Shown here piece by piece: positions 12,101-22,900 of a stretch of DNA of 64,000 nucleotides (the stretch's first letter is position 1; the number at the start of each line of letters is the position of its first letter). A model generated the notes under the pieces. It was not told the DNA's origin and ran no database searches. It was given only the letters and a program-made list of their open reading frames with translations. Source of the stretch: Anas platyrhynchos (taxonomy: Eukaryota; Chordata; Aves; Anseriformes; Anatidae); NCBI RefSeq assembly GCF_047663525.1, contig NC_092602.1:1681501-1745500 (forward strand). The letters run 5' to 3'. The position numbers and the translations under genes are program-made.

Positions 12101-14024
12101 AAGGCCGGGTCTGGCTGCAGCTCCCCGGCACGAACCCCGGTGCAGTTGATGACCACATCCACGCCCTGGGCAAACATCTGCCAAAAGACAGACACGGTGT
12201 GGTGGGCAGCACGAGGCAGCGATGCTTTCCGAGGGTACTACCCCAGGGGACTCCAGGTTCCTGCACCGTGGCCACACCGAGTGGTCGCTGCAGGATCCAA
12301 CACGAGGGGCAGATCCAGGGCACGGCTTCCCTGGCACGGCTCCTGCTGAGATCCCACAGGTACAGGCAAGGAAAACGCTTGCAATTAAGGCAAAGAAGTC
12401 CTGCCCCTGCCTGATGGCTCCTCGCTGTACCCCAGCCAGATGCTTGCTGCGCTGGGTCAGGGCAGAAATCCCTGCCCCATACCTCCCAGCATCACACCCT
12501 GTGCTCCCCCTTCCTCTGCCACGGCCCCCATGCCCAGCTCACCTCCTGGAAGGAGACGACCTTCTTGTGGAAAAACTTCACTCCTCTCTGCGCCAGCCTG
12601 GAAGAGCAAGTTCATCTGTAGCCAGCAAATAAAAGCAAACGTACCCTCCAAATTAGCGCCTGTAATTGATGCCCGGAGTCGGGACGGCTTGTTGCTCCTT
12701 CTAATAAGCACCCGTGGTCTCCTCAGTGGTTCCTAGATGGTCTCCAATTATCATTAGCTCGTTTCCCTGCTGGCCTGGAGCACCCGCTGGCTCGGCAGAC
12801 TGCAGAGCGCCAGGGCAGCACCAATTCTGCACTCACCTGTTGGAGAGCCAGGGCAGGTAGCTCCTGCACTCCAGCATCAGCGCCGTGTTGAACCAGCCGT
12901 AGCTGCAAGCAACGAGGACAGAAAGTGATAAAAGCCCTCAGCAGCTTCCCCAGGGCGGCCACCCCCTGCCCCATGCTCAGGACTCGAATCCCCAGGACAC
13001 AAACCGGTGCTATTTTTCCCCCAGTTTACAGTGTTAGCACCTCCTGCTGATTTTTTTCCCCCCAGCTCAACCCCATCTGGCATGGTTTCCCTGCATCCCT
13101 GCTGTTTTCGTTGCAGGGACTCCCACCTATTTTAAGGGAAGCAGCTGCAACCAAGCCCAGCTCATTTCCCCTACGGGGCCGGCAGAGGAAAACCCACCAG
13201 TGACCCTCTGGAAACGGGACAGAAAATACCTATAACCAGGGAAGAGTTCGAGCTCCTTCGGTGTCAAGTTCCTGAAGCCCAGGACAATGTTCTTCCAGGA
13301 CGGGTCCTGTGGGAAGGGAAAAGGCCCCGTGTCATTAGGGAACCTCAACCAGCCGGCAGTGCCACCACAGCAGGGAAAATAGTGTCTGGGGGGGGATGTC
13401 CCCACTGCCCAGCCCCGTCTCAGGGCATCCCGAGCGCTGCTGTGGGCAGCGAGGCTCTGCCAGCCTGTCCTTGGGACAAATATCGCCTTGAGGGAGCCAG
13501 AAAACACCGAGTTCCAGGTGAAGTGTCACAAGGCAGAGCCTTGTCACAAGGCAGTCCCTTACCGGGATGGGCCGTGTAAATAAGTTGTAGCCCGAAATGA
13601 GGAAAAGCCCCATCTCCTTCGCCTCTGGCGAGCTGAGGTACCCCAGCAGGTGGTCGAAGGTCTCCTTGTTCCACAGCCTGTGGGGAAAACATGGCAGCAC
13701 CGGCTCCACCTCCCCACAGAGCCGGGCCACCACCGAGCCACAAAGGGGAGAAACAACGAGGTGGGGACGGCCCCGGAGGGACATCGGGGACGATGAGGGC
13801 TGTGTGAGCTGACTCACGTCTCCTGCAGCTCGCCGTGGTCGCTCAGGTAGGGCTGCCACAGCCCCGCCGCCCCGTCGCTGGTGGTGTGTGGCGTGAAGCG
13901 ATCGGCGTAGACCTCCAGCTGCAGGCAGGGCACCAGGGGCTGGAAGCGCTCGTGGATGCACAAGGCGGTGGACAGGCCGATCACCCCGGCCCCGATGACG
14001 GCCACGCGCATGGCTGCGGCCCCT
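9017..14024 (-). CDS. DAO: DAO, D-amino-acid oxidase, complete coding gene (10 coding exons)
   Basis: This peroxisomal FAD enzyme oxidises neutral D-amino acids, including D-serine, to 2-oxo acids, ammonia and hydrogen peroxide. In transcript order the coding exons are 14011-13818, 13677-13563, 13306-13230, 12902-12837, 12597-12543, 12177-12073, 11993-11911, 10723-10606, 10404-10306 and 9148-9017. They sum to 1044 nt, exactly 347 codons plus stop, the human length. Visible features are the FAD motif GAGVIG at residues 7-12, GLWQPYLSD near 50, NCTG at 180-183, the active-site lid with Tyr224 and Tyr228, Arg283, Gly313 and the C-terminal signal SHL. All junctions are GT-AG and in frame. Likely differences from human are Arg185 (Trp in human) and Phe314 (Tyr in human). 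The ATG at 14011 sits in a good context (GCAGCC). A splice acceptor 13 nt upstream indicates a separate non-coding first exon that was not located. The gene appears intact and functional. Confidence 0.96.
10306..10404 (-). CDS. DAO: DAO coding exon 9 (substrate-carboxylate Arg283)
   Basis: Thirty-three codons, residues 272-304. [14 protein letters not shown] places Arg283, the residue that binds the substrate carboxylate, at its human position. This exon is the most diverged: human GERTGFRPVRP is [11 protein letters not shown] here. Confidence 0.92.
10606..10723 (-). CDS. DAO: DAO coding exon 8
   Basis: Encodes residues 232-271: [28 protein letters not shown] and PSLQ, close to human TVTLGGIFQLGNWSE and DHNTIWEGCC. 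Confidence 0.94.
10983..11097 (-). mobile_element. CR1 LINE fragment in a DAO intron
   Basis: On the plus strand the order GGCAGCCTG, CCAGGGCC, CCCTGAGGGAGGAATTTC, TTCCTTATATCTA, TCTAAATCTCCCC, ACCTCTCCCC, CCCTGTCGCTATC follows the antisense of the 3' region of avian CR1 elements. It is a truncated internal piece with no element end. Its CR1 sense strand is the minus strand, the same as DAO. Confidence 0.8.
11911..11993 (-). CDS. DAO: DAO coding exon 7 (active-site lid)
   Basis: Encodes residues 205-232. The lid [13 protein letters not shown] places His217, Tyr224 and Tyr228 at the human positions. Acceptor CCCCCAG; donor GTAGGT. Confidence 0.94.
12073..12177 (-). CDS. DAO: DAO coding exon 6
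   Basis: Encodes residues 170-204, including [16 protein letters not shown] and ending ARGQVLK. The NCTG core that contacts FAD is intact. Residue 185 is Arg where human DAO has Trp. Confidence 0.94.
12543..12597 (-). CDS. DAO: DAO coding exon 5
   Basis: A 55-nt exon for residues 151-169, [18 protein letters not shown], matching human LTERGVKFFQRKVESFEE. Acceptor CTTCCAG and donor GTGAGC. Confidence 0.92.
12837..12902 (-). CDS. DAO: DAO coding exon 4
   Basis: Twenty-two codons encoding about residues 129-151: [11 protein letters not shown] followed by YLPWLSNR. It corresponds to YGWFHTSLILE in human DAO. Donor is GTGAGT. Confidence 0.92.
13230..13306 (-). CDS. DAO: DAO coding exon 3
   Basis: Encodes residues 104-129 ([24 protein letters not shown]). 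It matches the conserved PSWKDTVLGFRKLTPREL region of mammalian enzymes. Confidence 0.93.
13563..13677 (-). CDS. DAO: DAO coding exon 2
   Basis: Encodes residues 65-103, containing [10 protein letters not shown] and [11 protein letters not shown], ending RPIP. The acceptor CCCCACAG and donor GTAAGG are both consensus. Confidence 0.93.
13818..14024 (-). CDS. DAO: DAO first coding exon (ATG at 14011)
   Basis: An acceptor CCACAG read on the minus strand ends at 14025; 13 nt of 5' UTR then precede the ATG at 14011-14009. The exon encodes residues 1-65, including the beta-alpha-beta FAD-binding motif ([12 protein letters not shown]) and [11 protein letters not shown]. The donor GTGAGT follows at 13817. 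Confidence 0.95.
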
Positions 14025-15902
14025 CTGTGGTGAAATGGGGGTGGAAAAAGCCCAAAAGGTGGTGCTGGGGCCGGGGCCATTGCTGGGGGTCCTCACAGCT
14101 CCTCACAGGAGCTTCCCGGCCCTGCAGCACGGACGGAGCCCCACGGACACAGAAACCGGCCAAGGACTGGTGCCACGAGGGAGTGGGGGTGAAATGGGGC
14201 AGGATTAATAAATTCTAGAGCACGGTTTTATTTCTGGAAGCACCTCTGTGGCGCAGTGTGCCTGGGCTGGGATGAGTCCCGGGGACGGGAATCGGGGCTG
14301 CCTCTGCTAACCCCGGCCCCGCAGCACGAGCTGGTGAATAAAACCCAGAAACACCCCATTTTTCACCGACTTACCTGCCGAGCAGCCCCGGGCAGCCCCT
14401 GCAGTTTTCAAAGGCTTTTTCAGCAGAAAGGTTTGTTTACAGCACAGCCAGTCCAAGGTCCGAGTGCCAAGGGCTCGCAGCCACCCCCCTGCACTGGGCA
14501 AAATGGGGCCAAAGTCTTCAGTGGGGACCCCGGGAGGTGGAGGCCCCCCTGGCCCTAGAGGCCAGCCCCACAGCCCCTCCTCTGGGGTCACCGTGGTCTG
14601 TGGCAAAGTGCCGTCATTGCCACGTGTCACCATGGTGATTGCAGGCTTGGATGGGAAAAAATGGGAGCCTGGCAGATGGGGACACGGGGGACGGGACGCC
14701 CCAGCCACGGGATCTGTGAGAAGGGGATGCTTCAGCCTCAAATTTTGTGTCGTAAGGGAGAAAATAGCGTTGTCTCTCACCAGACAGACCCCAGGGGCTG
14801 TGCTGCCCAAGGCAGAAGGCTTCACTTCTCATTTTCTGGGCTGAAAAAGGCTTTTTTCCGTGCAGATACAATGAGCAGCAGCTGAGGCGGCCCTGGGAGC
14901 GCAGGCGGTGCTCGGGCAGAGCCGCCTGAAGCTTTTCCAAAGGAGGTGGTGAGGATACAAGAGACGGGAACAGATCTGCACAGGGCCCAGGATTTTGGCC
15001 GTGCAGCATGGCCTGGCCCAAACAGAGGGAATTCGGTCCCCAAAAAAAGCAGGGGAGAGCCACGGGCAGGCAGGATCTGGGCTGAGCAGAAGGATGGGGT
15101 CGGGGGGCTGGCGAGGAGCTGTAAGCCCCTGGGCTCATGCAGCTTAAGCACCTGGCACCTTTAATGCTTTTTTGTTAGCAGAGCGGCGTTCCCACACGTT
15201 TCTGCCCCAAAGCAGCGTTTTGGGGGCTGCCACCCTCCCTCCTGCCATGGGGTGAGCGCTGTGGGGCTCCGTCCCTGCCACCTGAACGGCTCTTGATGGT
15301 CACCGTGGGTGCAGGCAGCACCCAAGGGTCCCGCTCCCATGGGAGAAGCTCAGGTGCCGCCGGCTCTGCCCCATCGTCACCTCCTCCCCAAAGTGTCCCC
15401 AAAAAGGGGGCTGAGAAAAGAGCTGGATCCTCATCGAGACGTCCACCCCGAGCTCCAGGCCACCCTCACACCTCCCTGCTTTTCTCCGCAGCGTCGCAGA
15501 GGGGAAGAGGCAGCCATTTGAAGGCCTAAATTATTAAGGGCTTTGCATACAAGCAGCAAAGCCTCTTACACTAATTACCCTATTACTTGTCGGCCTCTTG
15601 CTTTTGGCTCCGCTGACCCCTCACACTTTCCTCAGCCCGGTTATCGAAGGGCTCCTTTCGGCTGTCCCGTGTGGCCGGGGCCCTGCTGGTGCTTCACCAG
15701 CATCGTCCCACCCCCATGACACCTCCTTGGGGTGGCTGGGACCACCGGAGGATGTCCTGTGGTTGTGTGAGTGCTGGGGGGACCCCAAACAGCCACCAGC
15801 AGGAGCAGCCACACAGAGTGGGATGGGCTGGTGGGGACCTTACAGACCCCTTACAGCCCCCAGCCCCATCCAGCCTGGCCAGGGCACCCCCAGCTCCTCC
15901 GG
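14025..15902. other. Divergent DAO/SSH1 spacer
   Basis: DAO (-) and SSH1 (+) start about 2.9 kb apart, facing away from each other. This left part of the spacer should hold the non-coding first exon and promoter of DAO, but I could not place them. It is GC-rich, with no coding exon recognised on either strand. Confidence 0.5.
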
Positions 15903-16055
15903 GCAGCCCACACCAGGGCCTCGCCGCCCCCTGAGCGATGAATTTCTCCCTTATGTCTAACCGAAGTCTTCCCTCTTCTAGTTTAAAGTCTTTCCACCTT
16001 GCCTACTGCTACACCCCATAACAAGGAGACCTCCAGGCCTTCTTCTCTTTGCATT
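15901..16055 (-). mobile_element. CR1 LINE fragment upstream of SSH1
   Basis: Starts GGGCAGCCCACACCAGGGCC, then CCCCTGAGCGATGAATTTC, CTTATGTCTAA, CCCTCTTCTAGTTTAAAG, ACTGCTACACCC and AGGAGACCTCCAGGCCTTC. This is the same antisense CR1 segment as at 10983-11097, extended by the AAGGTCTCCCCTCAGCC-like part of the consensus. The right edge dissolves into the polypyrimidine tract. Confidence 0.78.
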
Positions 16056-16810
16056 CCTCTTCCCTTCCCCACCCCATTTCTTCCCCTTCCCTTCTGCATC
16101 CTTTCCCCTTCCTTTTCCTTCCCTATTCTTTCCCTTCCCTCCCCCTTTTCTTCCCCATCCCATCCCTTCCCCGTCCCTTCCCCATCCCTGTCTCTTCCCC
16201 TGCCCTTCCCCATCCTTTCCCCTTCCCCTCCCCATCTCTTCCCCTTCCCCTTCTCTTCCCCATCCCATCCCTTCCCCATCCCTGTCTCTTCCTCTTCCCT
16301 TCCCCATCCTTTCCCCTTCCCCTCCCCATCCTTTCCCCTTCCTTTCCCTTCCCTATTCTTTCCCTTCCCCTTCCCTCCCCCATCCCATCCCTTCCCCATC
16401 CCTGTCTCTTCCCCTGCCCTTCCCCTCCCCATCCTATCCTTTTCCCTTCCCCATTTCTTCCCTTTCCCTTCCCCATCTCTCCCCCTTCCCTTCCCCATCT
16501 CTCCCCTTCCCTTCCCCATCTCTCCCCCTCCCCTTCCCCATCTCTCCCCCTCCCCTTCCCCATCTCTTCCCCTCCCCTTCCCCATCGCTTTCCCTTCTTT
16601 ATCCCTTCCCATCCCCATCCCCATCCCCATCCCTTTCCCTTTCTCCTTCCCATCCCCGAGTACCACAGACCGCCCCCCACTGACCCCCTTCCCCCCTCCT
16701 CCACCCGCAGCACCCCCCACCGGCCTCTAATTACCATCACCCCTCCCCTTCCCCTCCTTCCCTCCCCTTCCCCTCCCTCCTTCCCCATCCCCTCCCCTCC
16801 CCTCCCGGCT
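16040..16810. repeat. Polypyrimidine (CCTTCCCCATCC)-type tract upstream of SSH1
   Basis: For about 770 bp the plus strand is nearly pure C and T with scattered A, built from variants of CTTCCCC, CATCCC and CTTCCCCATCTC. Longer sub-units recur, for example CATCCCATCCCTTCCCCATC near 16156, 16260 and 16381. Long open frames across it on both strands (Pro/Ser/Leu/Phe one way, Gly/Lys/Glu/Arg the other) result from the low complexity and are not genes. It ends about 110 bp before the SSH1 start codon. Confidence 0.95.
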
Positions 16811-16920
16811 CCTCCCCGCAGCGCAGCGGCGGCCGGGGCCGGGCCCGGAGCCGTGGCCGTGGCTGCGCAGCCGCTGGGGCCTGGCAGGACCCGGGCCCCG
16901 CCGCCTCCTCCTCCTTCGCC
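16811..16920 (+). promoter_or_regulatory. SSH1: SSH1 CpG-rich proximal promoter and 5' UTR
   Basis: After the pyrimidine tract the sequence becomes GC-rich with many CpGs (GCGCAGCGGCGGCCGGGG and onward) up to the ATG at 16921. There is no TATA box, which fits a housekeeping-type CpG-island promoter. The transcription start is not visible; part of this stretch must be 5' UTR. Confidence 0.6.
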
Positions 16921-16986
16921 ATGGCGCTGGTCACCCTACAGCGCTCCCCCACCCCCAGCGCCGCTTCCTCGGCCAGCACCAGCGAG
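16921..16986 (+). CDS. SSH1: SSH1 exon 1 (start codon)
   Basis: Twenty-two codons, MALVTLQRSPTPSAASSAS and then TSE, nearly identical to mammalian SSH1 isoform 1. Donor GTGAGC at 16987. The TTCGCCATGG context and the family match decide the start. Confidence 0.96.
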
Positions 16987-19900
16987 GTGAGCCGGGATGG
17001 GGCCGGGATGGGGCCGGGATGGGGCTGGGAAGGGCTCCGGGAACCGGGAGGGGGCGGCCCCGGGTGGGGGGCTGCGGGGTTGGGGGCTGGGAGCCCCCCC
17101 CCGGGTGTGGGGCTGGGGGTGTGGAGGGGGCATCTGTGTCCCAGCCCTGCTCTGCCCCATAGCAGCTCCTATTCCCGCTGTGCCCCATCCCCACTGCACC
17201 CCATAGCAGCTCTTAACCCCATAGCAGCTCCTATCCCTGCTCTGCCCCATAGCAGCTCCCAGCCCCACTGTGTCCTGTCCCTGCTGTGCCCCATAGCAGC
17301 TCTTAACCCCATAGCAGCTCCTGTCCCTGCTGTGCCTCATCCGTGCTTCACCCCATAGCAGTTCCCAGCCCTGCTTTGCCCCATAGCAGCTCCCATTCCT
17401 GCTGTGCCCCATCCCTGCTTCACCCCATAGCAGCTCCTGTCCTTGCTGTGCCCCATCCCTGTTTCATCCCATAGCAGCTCCCATCCCCACTGTACCCCAT
17501 TCCTGCTCAACCCCATAGCAGCTCCCGTCCCTGCTTTGCCCCATCCATGCTTCACCCCATAGCAGCTCCCATCCCACTGCACCCTATCCTTACTCTGCCC
17601 TATAGCAGCTCCCATCCCCACTGTACCCCATAACAGCTCCCATCCCGCTGCACCCCATCCCTGCTCTGCCCCATAGCAGCTCCCATCCCACCTTGCCCCA
17701 TCCTTACTCTGCCCCATGGCAGCTCCCATCCCCACTGTGCCCCATCCCTGCTGCACCCTGTCCCTGCTTCCACCCCATGGCAGCTCCCATTCCTGCTTCA
17801 CCCTATAGCAGCTCTCATCCCACTGCGCCCCATCCCTGCTCTGCCCTATAGCATCTCCCATCCCCGCTGTGCCCCATCCCCACACCCCATTTTCACCACA
17901 GGCCTTGTCATGCCCGCACCCTGCAGCTCCCCATCCATCCATCCCAGCTCTGCTGCGCTCCCCCATCACCCCAGTACCCCCACAACCCCCCTGCAGCCCC
18001 ACTCACCCCTGTCCCTGCCCCATCCCTCGTAGCCACCATCGCTCCCCGCAGCCCCCACGTGCCGCCCGAACACACCCGCTGTGTTCTCATCCTCCCCACG
18101 CTTCCTTCTCGTTTTCCTATCCCGACTCTTGGGTGACCCCCAAAGACAGGCCCGGTGTTTCTCTCCAGATCCTATCCCTGCTATTTCCTCGCTGCCCCGC
18201 CAGGTAAACGACCCTATTTGTGCCCCGCCAGGTCACCGTGACCCCCAAAAAGCTGTGGGGTTGAGGGCTGAGAGCCTGCGGGCTGCCAGGCAGTGACTCT
18301 GACTCATCCCCATCCCTTCCTCCCCATCCTCATCCTCAGCCCTTCCCGCAGCTGCAGACACCGCTGGGCTGCCACCCAGTTGCCCCCAGTGCCGTGAGAC
18401 TGGGTTTAACTGGTGCAGGTGGGGCAGGAGCCCGAGCTGTCCCGTACCCGCGGGAGGCGTTGTGGGGTGCGGGGGCTGATGGAGCAATTTTTGGAAGGGT
18501 GACCATGGGGTGGCATCGCCCCAAATGTGGTGGGACGCTGCTGCCCGTGCCAGCTCTCCCTTCACCTTCTCTGATCACACAAGGATTCGGGTACAGGCTC
18601 TCCAGGGTCGTTACCCTACGTGAATAATTACCGGGAGATTTATTTTTTTTTATTGGAAAGCGGTGACCAGATAAATGTTCCCGCTGACTGCGAGCGAGCT
18701 GCTGCAGCCTCTCCTCTCTCCCAGGCTGAAGGAATTCATAAAATGGATGCTGCTGCTCTGCGAGGGGCTTGCTGCCGTGTTATCGTGGCAGGCTGTAAAT
18801 TTTTAGGGGTGTTTTATCTGCGGGGTGAGTGGATAATTCGGGTCAGGGAGCCCTGAGGGGTGCTGCTGGCCGGGCTGCCCAAACTGGGAGCTGCGGGAGG
18901 CAGCGGAGGGGAAACCTGGTGGCAGGGAGGGATGCTCAGCCCAAAGGGCAGAGCCCGATGCTGCCTGTGGTGCCGAGCTCATCATTCTGGGCTTTTTGGC
19001 AACGAGGAGAGGGGCAGCGGGCTCGAAATCGAGTCGGGACGATGAACCCGAGGCGGCGTCGGGGCCGGCCCAGCTGCGGAATCTCAGCTGGCGATGGTTG
19101 TGAGATGGTTGTGATCTCACGGCGGCGTTTGTTTAAAAAAATAAAAAATAAAACCTTGGCTCTCCGGCCCGTTGCTGTGTGACGGACCCAAACAAACAGG
19201 CCGGGGACCTGGCCCGAGCTGTGGGGGACCATGGGCTTGGGGGTTTGGGGTGCCGTGAGTGCTGCCCGGGCTGCGGCCGCGCGGTGTAAACAACCTAAAA
19301 ATAGGGCCGGTATGATGGTATGTGTGTCCCTCCAGATCTCCCTCAGCTGCGGTGGTTTGAGATGGGATTTGTGTCTCTCTCTCTCTTCCCCCGGGTGTCT
19401 GACATCCAGGCCGTGTGGTTGCCTTTTGGGTTTTTTTTTGGCTGGGCACCGCTGGTTCTGGCAGGTCGCAAACGGGGCCGCTCCTGCGAGCTGCGACCTC
19501 CCAGATTTTGATTTCTAGGGGTGAGGAACAACCCGGCCCCTGCACACGCACACTGACTCAAAACTTTAAAACTTGAATGTTTTGCGTGAAGCTATTTGCT
19601 TATTTTTGAGTCCTGCAAGAACCACCTGGAAAGAAGTAACCCTGTTTGATGTGGGCTTTCAGCAACTGCAGTAAATAACAAAATGTTCTCCAGCTCTCCC
19701 CCAGGCTGTGTCTCCGAGCTAACGAGGCTCTGGTGTCCGGCGAGCTGCAAGTTTCCCTGAAGGTTTTTTCCCTTTTCAGAGCAATCCTTGAGGTGCTGGG
19801 TTCCCCCTGCAACCTGGCGACCTCTGAGGGATGCTCCTGGCCCTTTCTCCTCTCTCTGGTTACGCAGGGACAAAAGAGGAGAGCTGTCTTTGAGCTCTGG

Positions 19901-22900
19901 ATGCAATTAGCCACAATTTTGGGTTTTTCTTTGTTAGGGAATTTACTCGAGAAGCTGCAGGAGGTGGCTGGGAAGCGAGGTTAGGTGGAAGTGCTTCTCT
20001 TGGAAATCAAGCTCGGCTCTTTTAAGGAAAATGCAAAAAATTTGAAGGCCCTGTCCCAAATCAACCAGCTCCCGGGGCGCTTGCAAACGGTGCCCGTGAG
20101 GGTCCCAGCTGGTGGCTGCATCTGGGGGGCATTTGAGCTGTCCCCACACACCCCAAAGCAGTCACGAAGTGCCAGCAGCTGGGGCCAGGCGCTGCTTGCA
20201 TGTGTGCGTGTGCTCCCAGTGACGTCCAGGTCGATCTTCACAGCGATCTGCGCGCCGGGACCAGCTGCAGGATTATGCCCTAAGAGCCTTACCAGCCCCG
20301 TGAGCCCCTCTGTCACCCGGCAGCGGCTGCTGCCCGCACGTCTGGCCCGGGGACGGCCACCCCGAGCCCATCCCTGCTGCCGTGGGTTTAAAAAGCACAC
20401 CTTGGTTTGGTTTTTCTTTATTTAACTCATCCCGTGGAAACTACCGGCGTGTAACTTGCTCTGTGTCCTTCTTTTCTCCCCGCAGCTGGAGGCTGGCAGC
20501 GATGAGGAGCGTAAATTAAACGTGAGGTAAGCAGAGCTCGTTGGCTCCAAGCATGTTTCCACTGCTGTTAATTGTCTCACAGCTCAGCCCTGAGCCCACG
20601 CACGCCTGCCTGGGGGGATTGCGGGGCCGGCCCTGCAGGAGCTGAGCTCTGGGGACGACCCTGCCCTTATCGGTTGAAGTTTGGGACCGGTGTTTAAAGC
20701 GTAAAAACCTAACGGGGCCGAGTAGCTGTGTGGGTTGGCCACTCCAAATCCAGCTGCTGCGGACGGCGCTCACCCTCTAACCTGTGAACCACAATTTGGG
20801 AGATAACGTATAAAAAAAAAATAACACAGCAGAGCTTCAGCGGGCTTGTTCCCTTCTGGTAGCTACTTCCTACTCCAATTTTCCTGCTCCAGATAAGAGC
20901 GAAGCCACTACTGCTGCTGCATGGGGTTTGTTCTTATTATTTCTCCTGGCCACTGAAAAGTGCTGCTACGTGGATGTAAGGTATTGAGGTCCCAGGAGCC
21001 CCTCGAGGATTCCTTTCCATGCACGATTTTCCAGATAAGAATCTGGTAATTAATTGCTGGATACGCCCAGAGAATAGGGTGGCTTTTGTGCTGACCCTTC
21101 GCGGTCCTCAGGGGGGAGAAAACGCTGCCGAGGACTGCATAAAACCTGTGGCACGGATGCGGACCCAGCTTAGATGGTAAATGCAGCTCCTCGGCACGGG
21201 GGCTGGATGGATCCCATCTCCCCTCCGTGCTGAGCAGCTCCGGGCTGGATCCCGGAGACTTTCCCCGGTGCCCATGGGGTGGCAGGATTGCTCAACTTCA
21301 CCCTGCTGCTCCTGCAGCGGCTCAGGGTTCAGGTTGGCTCCTCCGAAATAAACCCAGGAGCAGGCTGAGATGTTATTTGAGTTTTTAGCCCCTGGGCTAG
21401 GCTTGCTGGAGGCTTAGGTGACATCTGTGCTTTGTCACACGTGCCCTGGGTGCAGGGGTCCGCGGTTCAGGGCCCGGCTTTGTAACCTCAGAGGTGTCCC
21501 GATGGTTTTAGAAAAAGGAAGGGGTGTTGGAAAGCAGAGCCCAGCTTGCTGCCAGCTCAATCTGCACGTCGTTGGTACGGGATGAATGTGCTACTACACA
21601 CTTACGGCATAGCTCCTCCATCCGCTTGCTGAACAGATTATTTTCATTCACTCCAAAAAATCCCAGGATTTTCATTCTGGGCTGCAGAGTTGGATCTGGT
21701 TATGTGAGCTATTGATTTTTTTTTTCTCTCCGAAGCACTGGGACACAAACCACTTCTTCCAAGTTTTAGAACTGGCTGCACATTTTACTCCTCTTTGGTC
21801 TAAGTTTCCTTACGGTTTCTGTCATGCTAAAATGCCAAATTTTCGTGGTTTCCACGTGGAGGGAGCTGCCTGGAGCACCGGTGTGCTGCCGGGGGGTGCA
21901 GGACACCCCAGGGTCTCCCCCTGCTTCCCAGTGCCATCCTCTGCGTCTCGCCAAATCACTTTGTGTCCCCGAGCCCCTTTCTGCTCCGGTTCCCATCTGC
22001 TGCCTACAGCTGACATTATTTCCTCCTGCTCTGTTTTTTTCAGTGTTAAAACCTTTTGGTGGTAAGAGTCGAGGGTTTTCAGCTGCTGCTTTCAAAATGG
22101 GACTGCACTGCACCAAGGTCCCGCTGCAGCTTGATTATATGGCCATGCACAAAAATGCTTCCTCCTACCTCAGCCTTTAACATTTTTTTTAGGGATTTCT
22201 GTTTGTGTTTCGCTGGTGGCAGCACTGAGCGAACGGCTGGTGGCCGTGTTTTGGTGCTGGGGAGGTCCTTGGTGCTGGGGCAGCCTTCTTCAGGGTTTAT
22301 TTGTGGGGAGAATTTGTTTTGGCCTCGACAGATCCCGCTCCCTGCTGCGTCTCTTGCCTCCCCGCTCCGTGGTGGGAGATGGCAGAAGCTGCTGACTTGA
22401 TGGAGTGTTCAAAACAGGACGCTGAATCACATCCTGGCGAGGCTGCAGCATCCTGCCTTAGCGTGCTCCATACAATGGGGAGGCAAAATCACAGCCTGGT
22501 GACCCTCGGCCGCTTGCTGGCCGCTAGGTGTGGCCGTGGAAGCCGCTGGAGATATAATTAGGCCCTCGCTTTGTGCGCTGGGTTGTGCGGGGCCGTTCAA
22601 AGAGCGGGGAGCTGAGGAAGCCTGCACTTATTTGACACTCATTGAAGGCCTGGCCTTTCCAGGAAACTCTTGCTGACTTGAAGTTGAGCAACGCGATGAG
22701 CTGACTTGGCTGGAGGTGGGGTAACAGCAGCCGGCCTGCCAGCTTGCAGATGTGGTGATCAGACCCTTTAGGAATTGTATATAAAGCTTTTTCCTTTTTT
22801 TTTCCTAAAGCCTCAGCAGTTCGAGGCGAAAAAATACCACTGGCCCTGTTATCAAAGGTACTGGCTTTGTGCTGAATGATTTTATTATTATTTTTTTTTT

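Larger units (their letters stand above)
9149..13817 (-). other. DAO: DAO introns
   Basis: Nine short, GC-rich introns separate the DAO coding exons. The longest are 9149-10305 and 10724-11910. Apart from the CR1 fragment at 10983-11097 and an (AATA)-type stretch near 10126-10140, I see nothing distinct in them. Confidence 0.7.

Noticed and set aside
13818-14011. DAO as a pseudogene
   Set aside because: All ten coding exons join in frame to 347 codons with catalytic residues and the targeting signal intact.
13335-14096. 253-codon minus-strand open frame across DAO exons 1-2
   Set aside because: Wrong frame for DAO over most of its length and reads through introns. The spliced DAO frame explains the region fully.
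15983-16990. Long open frames on both strands (up to 313 codons plus, 245 codons minus)
   Set aside because: They are translations of the C/T tract with repeated Pro/Ser/Leu/Phe or Gly/Lys/Glu/Arg. Low complexity on both strands explains the lack of stops.
17337-18002. 221-codon minus-strand open frame
   Set aside because: Repeats GMGAAMGQS and YGVKQGW-like units imposed by the minisatellite period. It has no start context or family match and lies in SSH1 intron 1.
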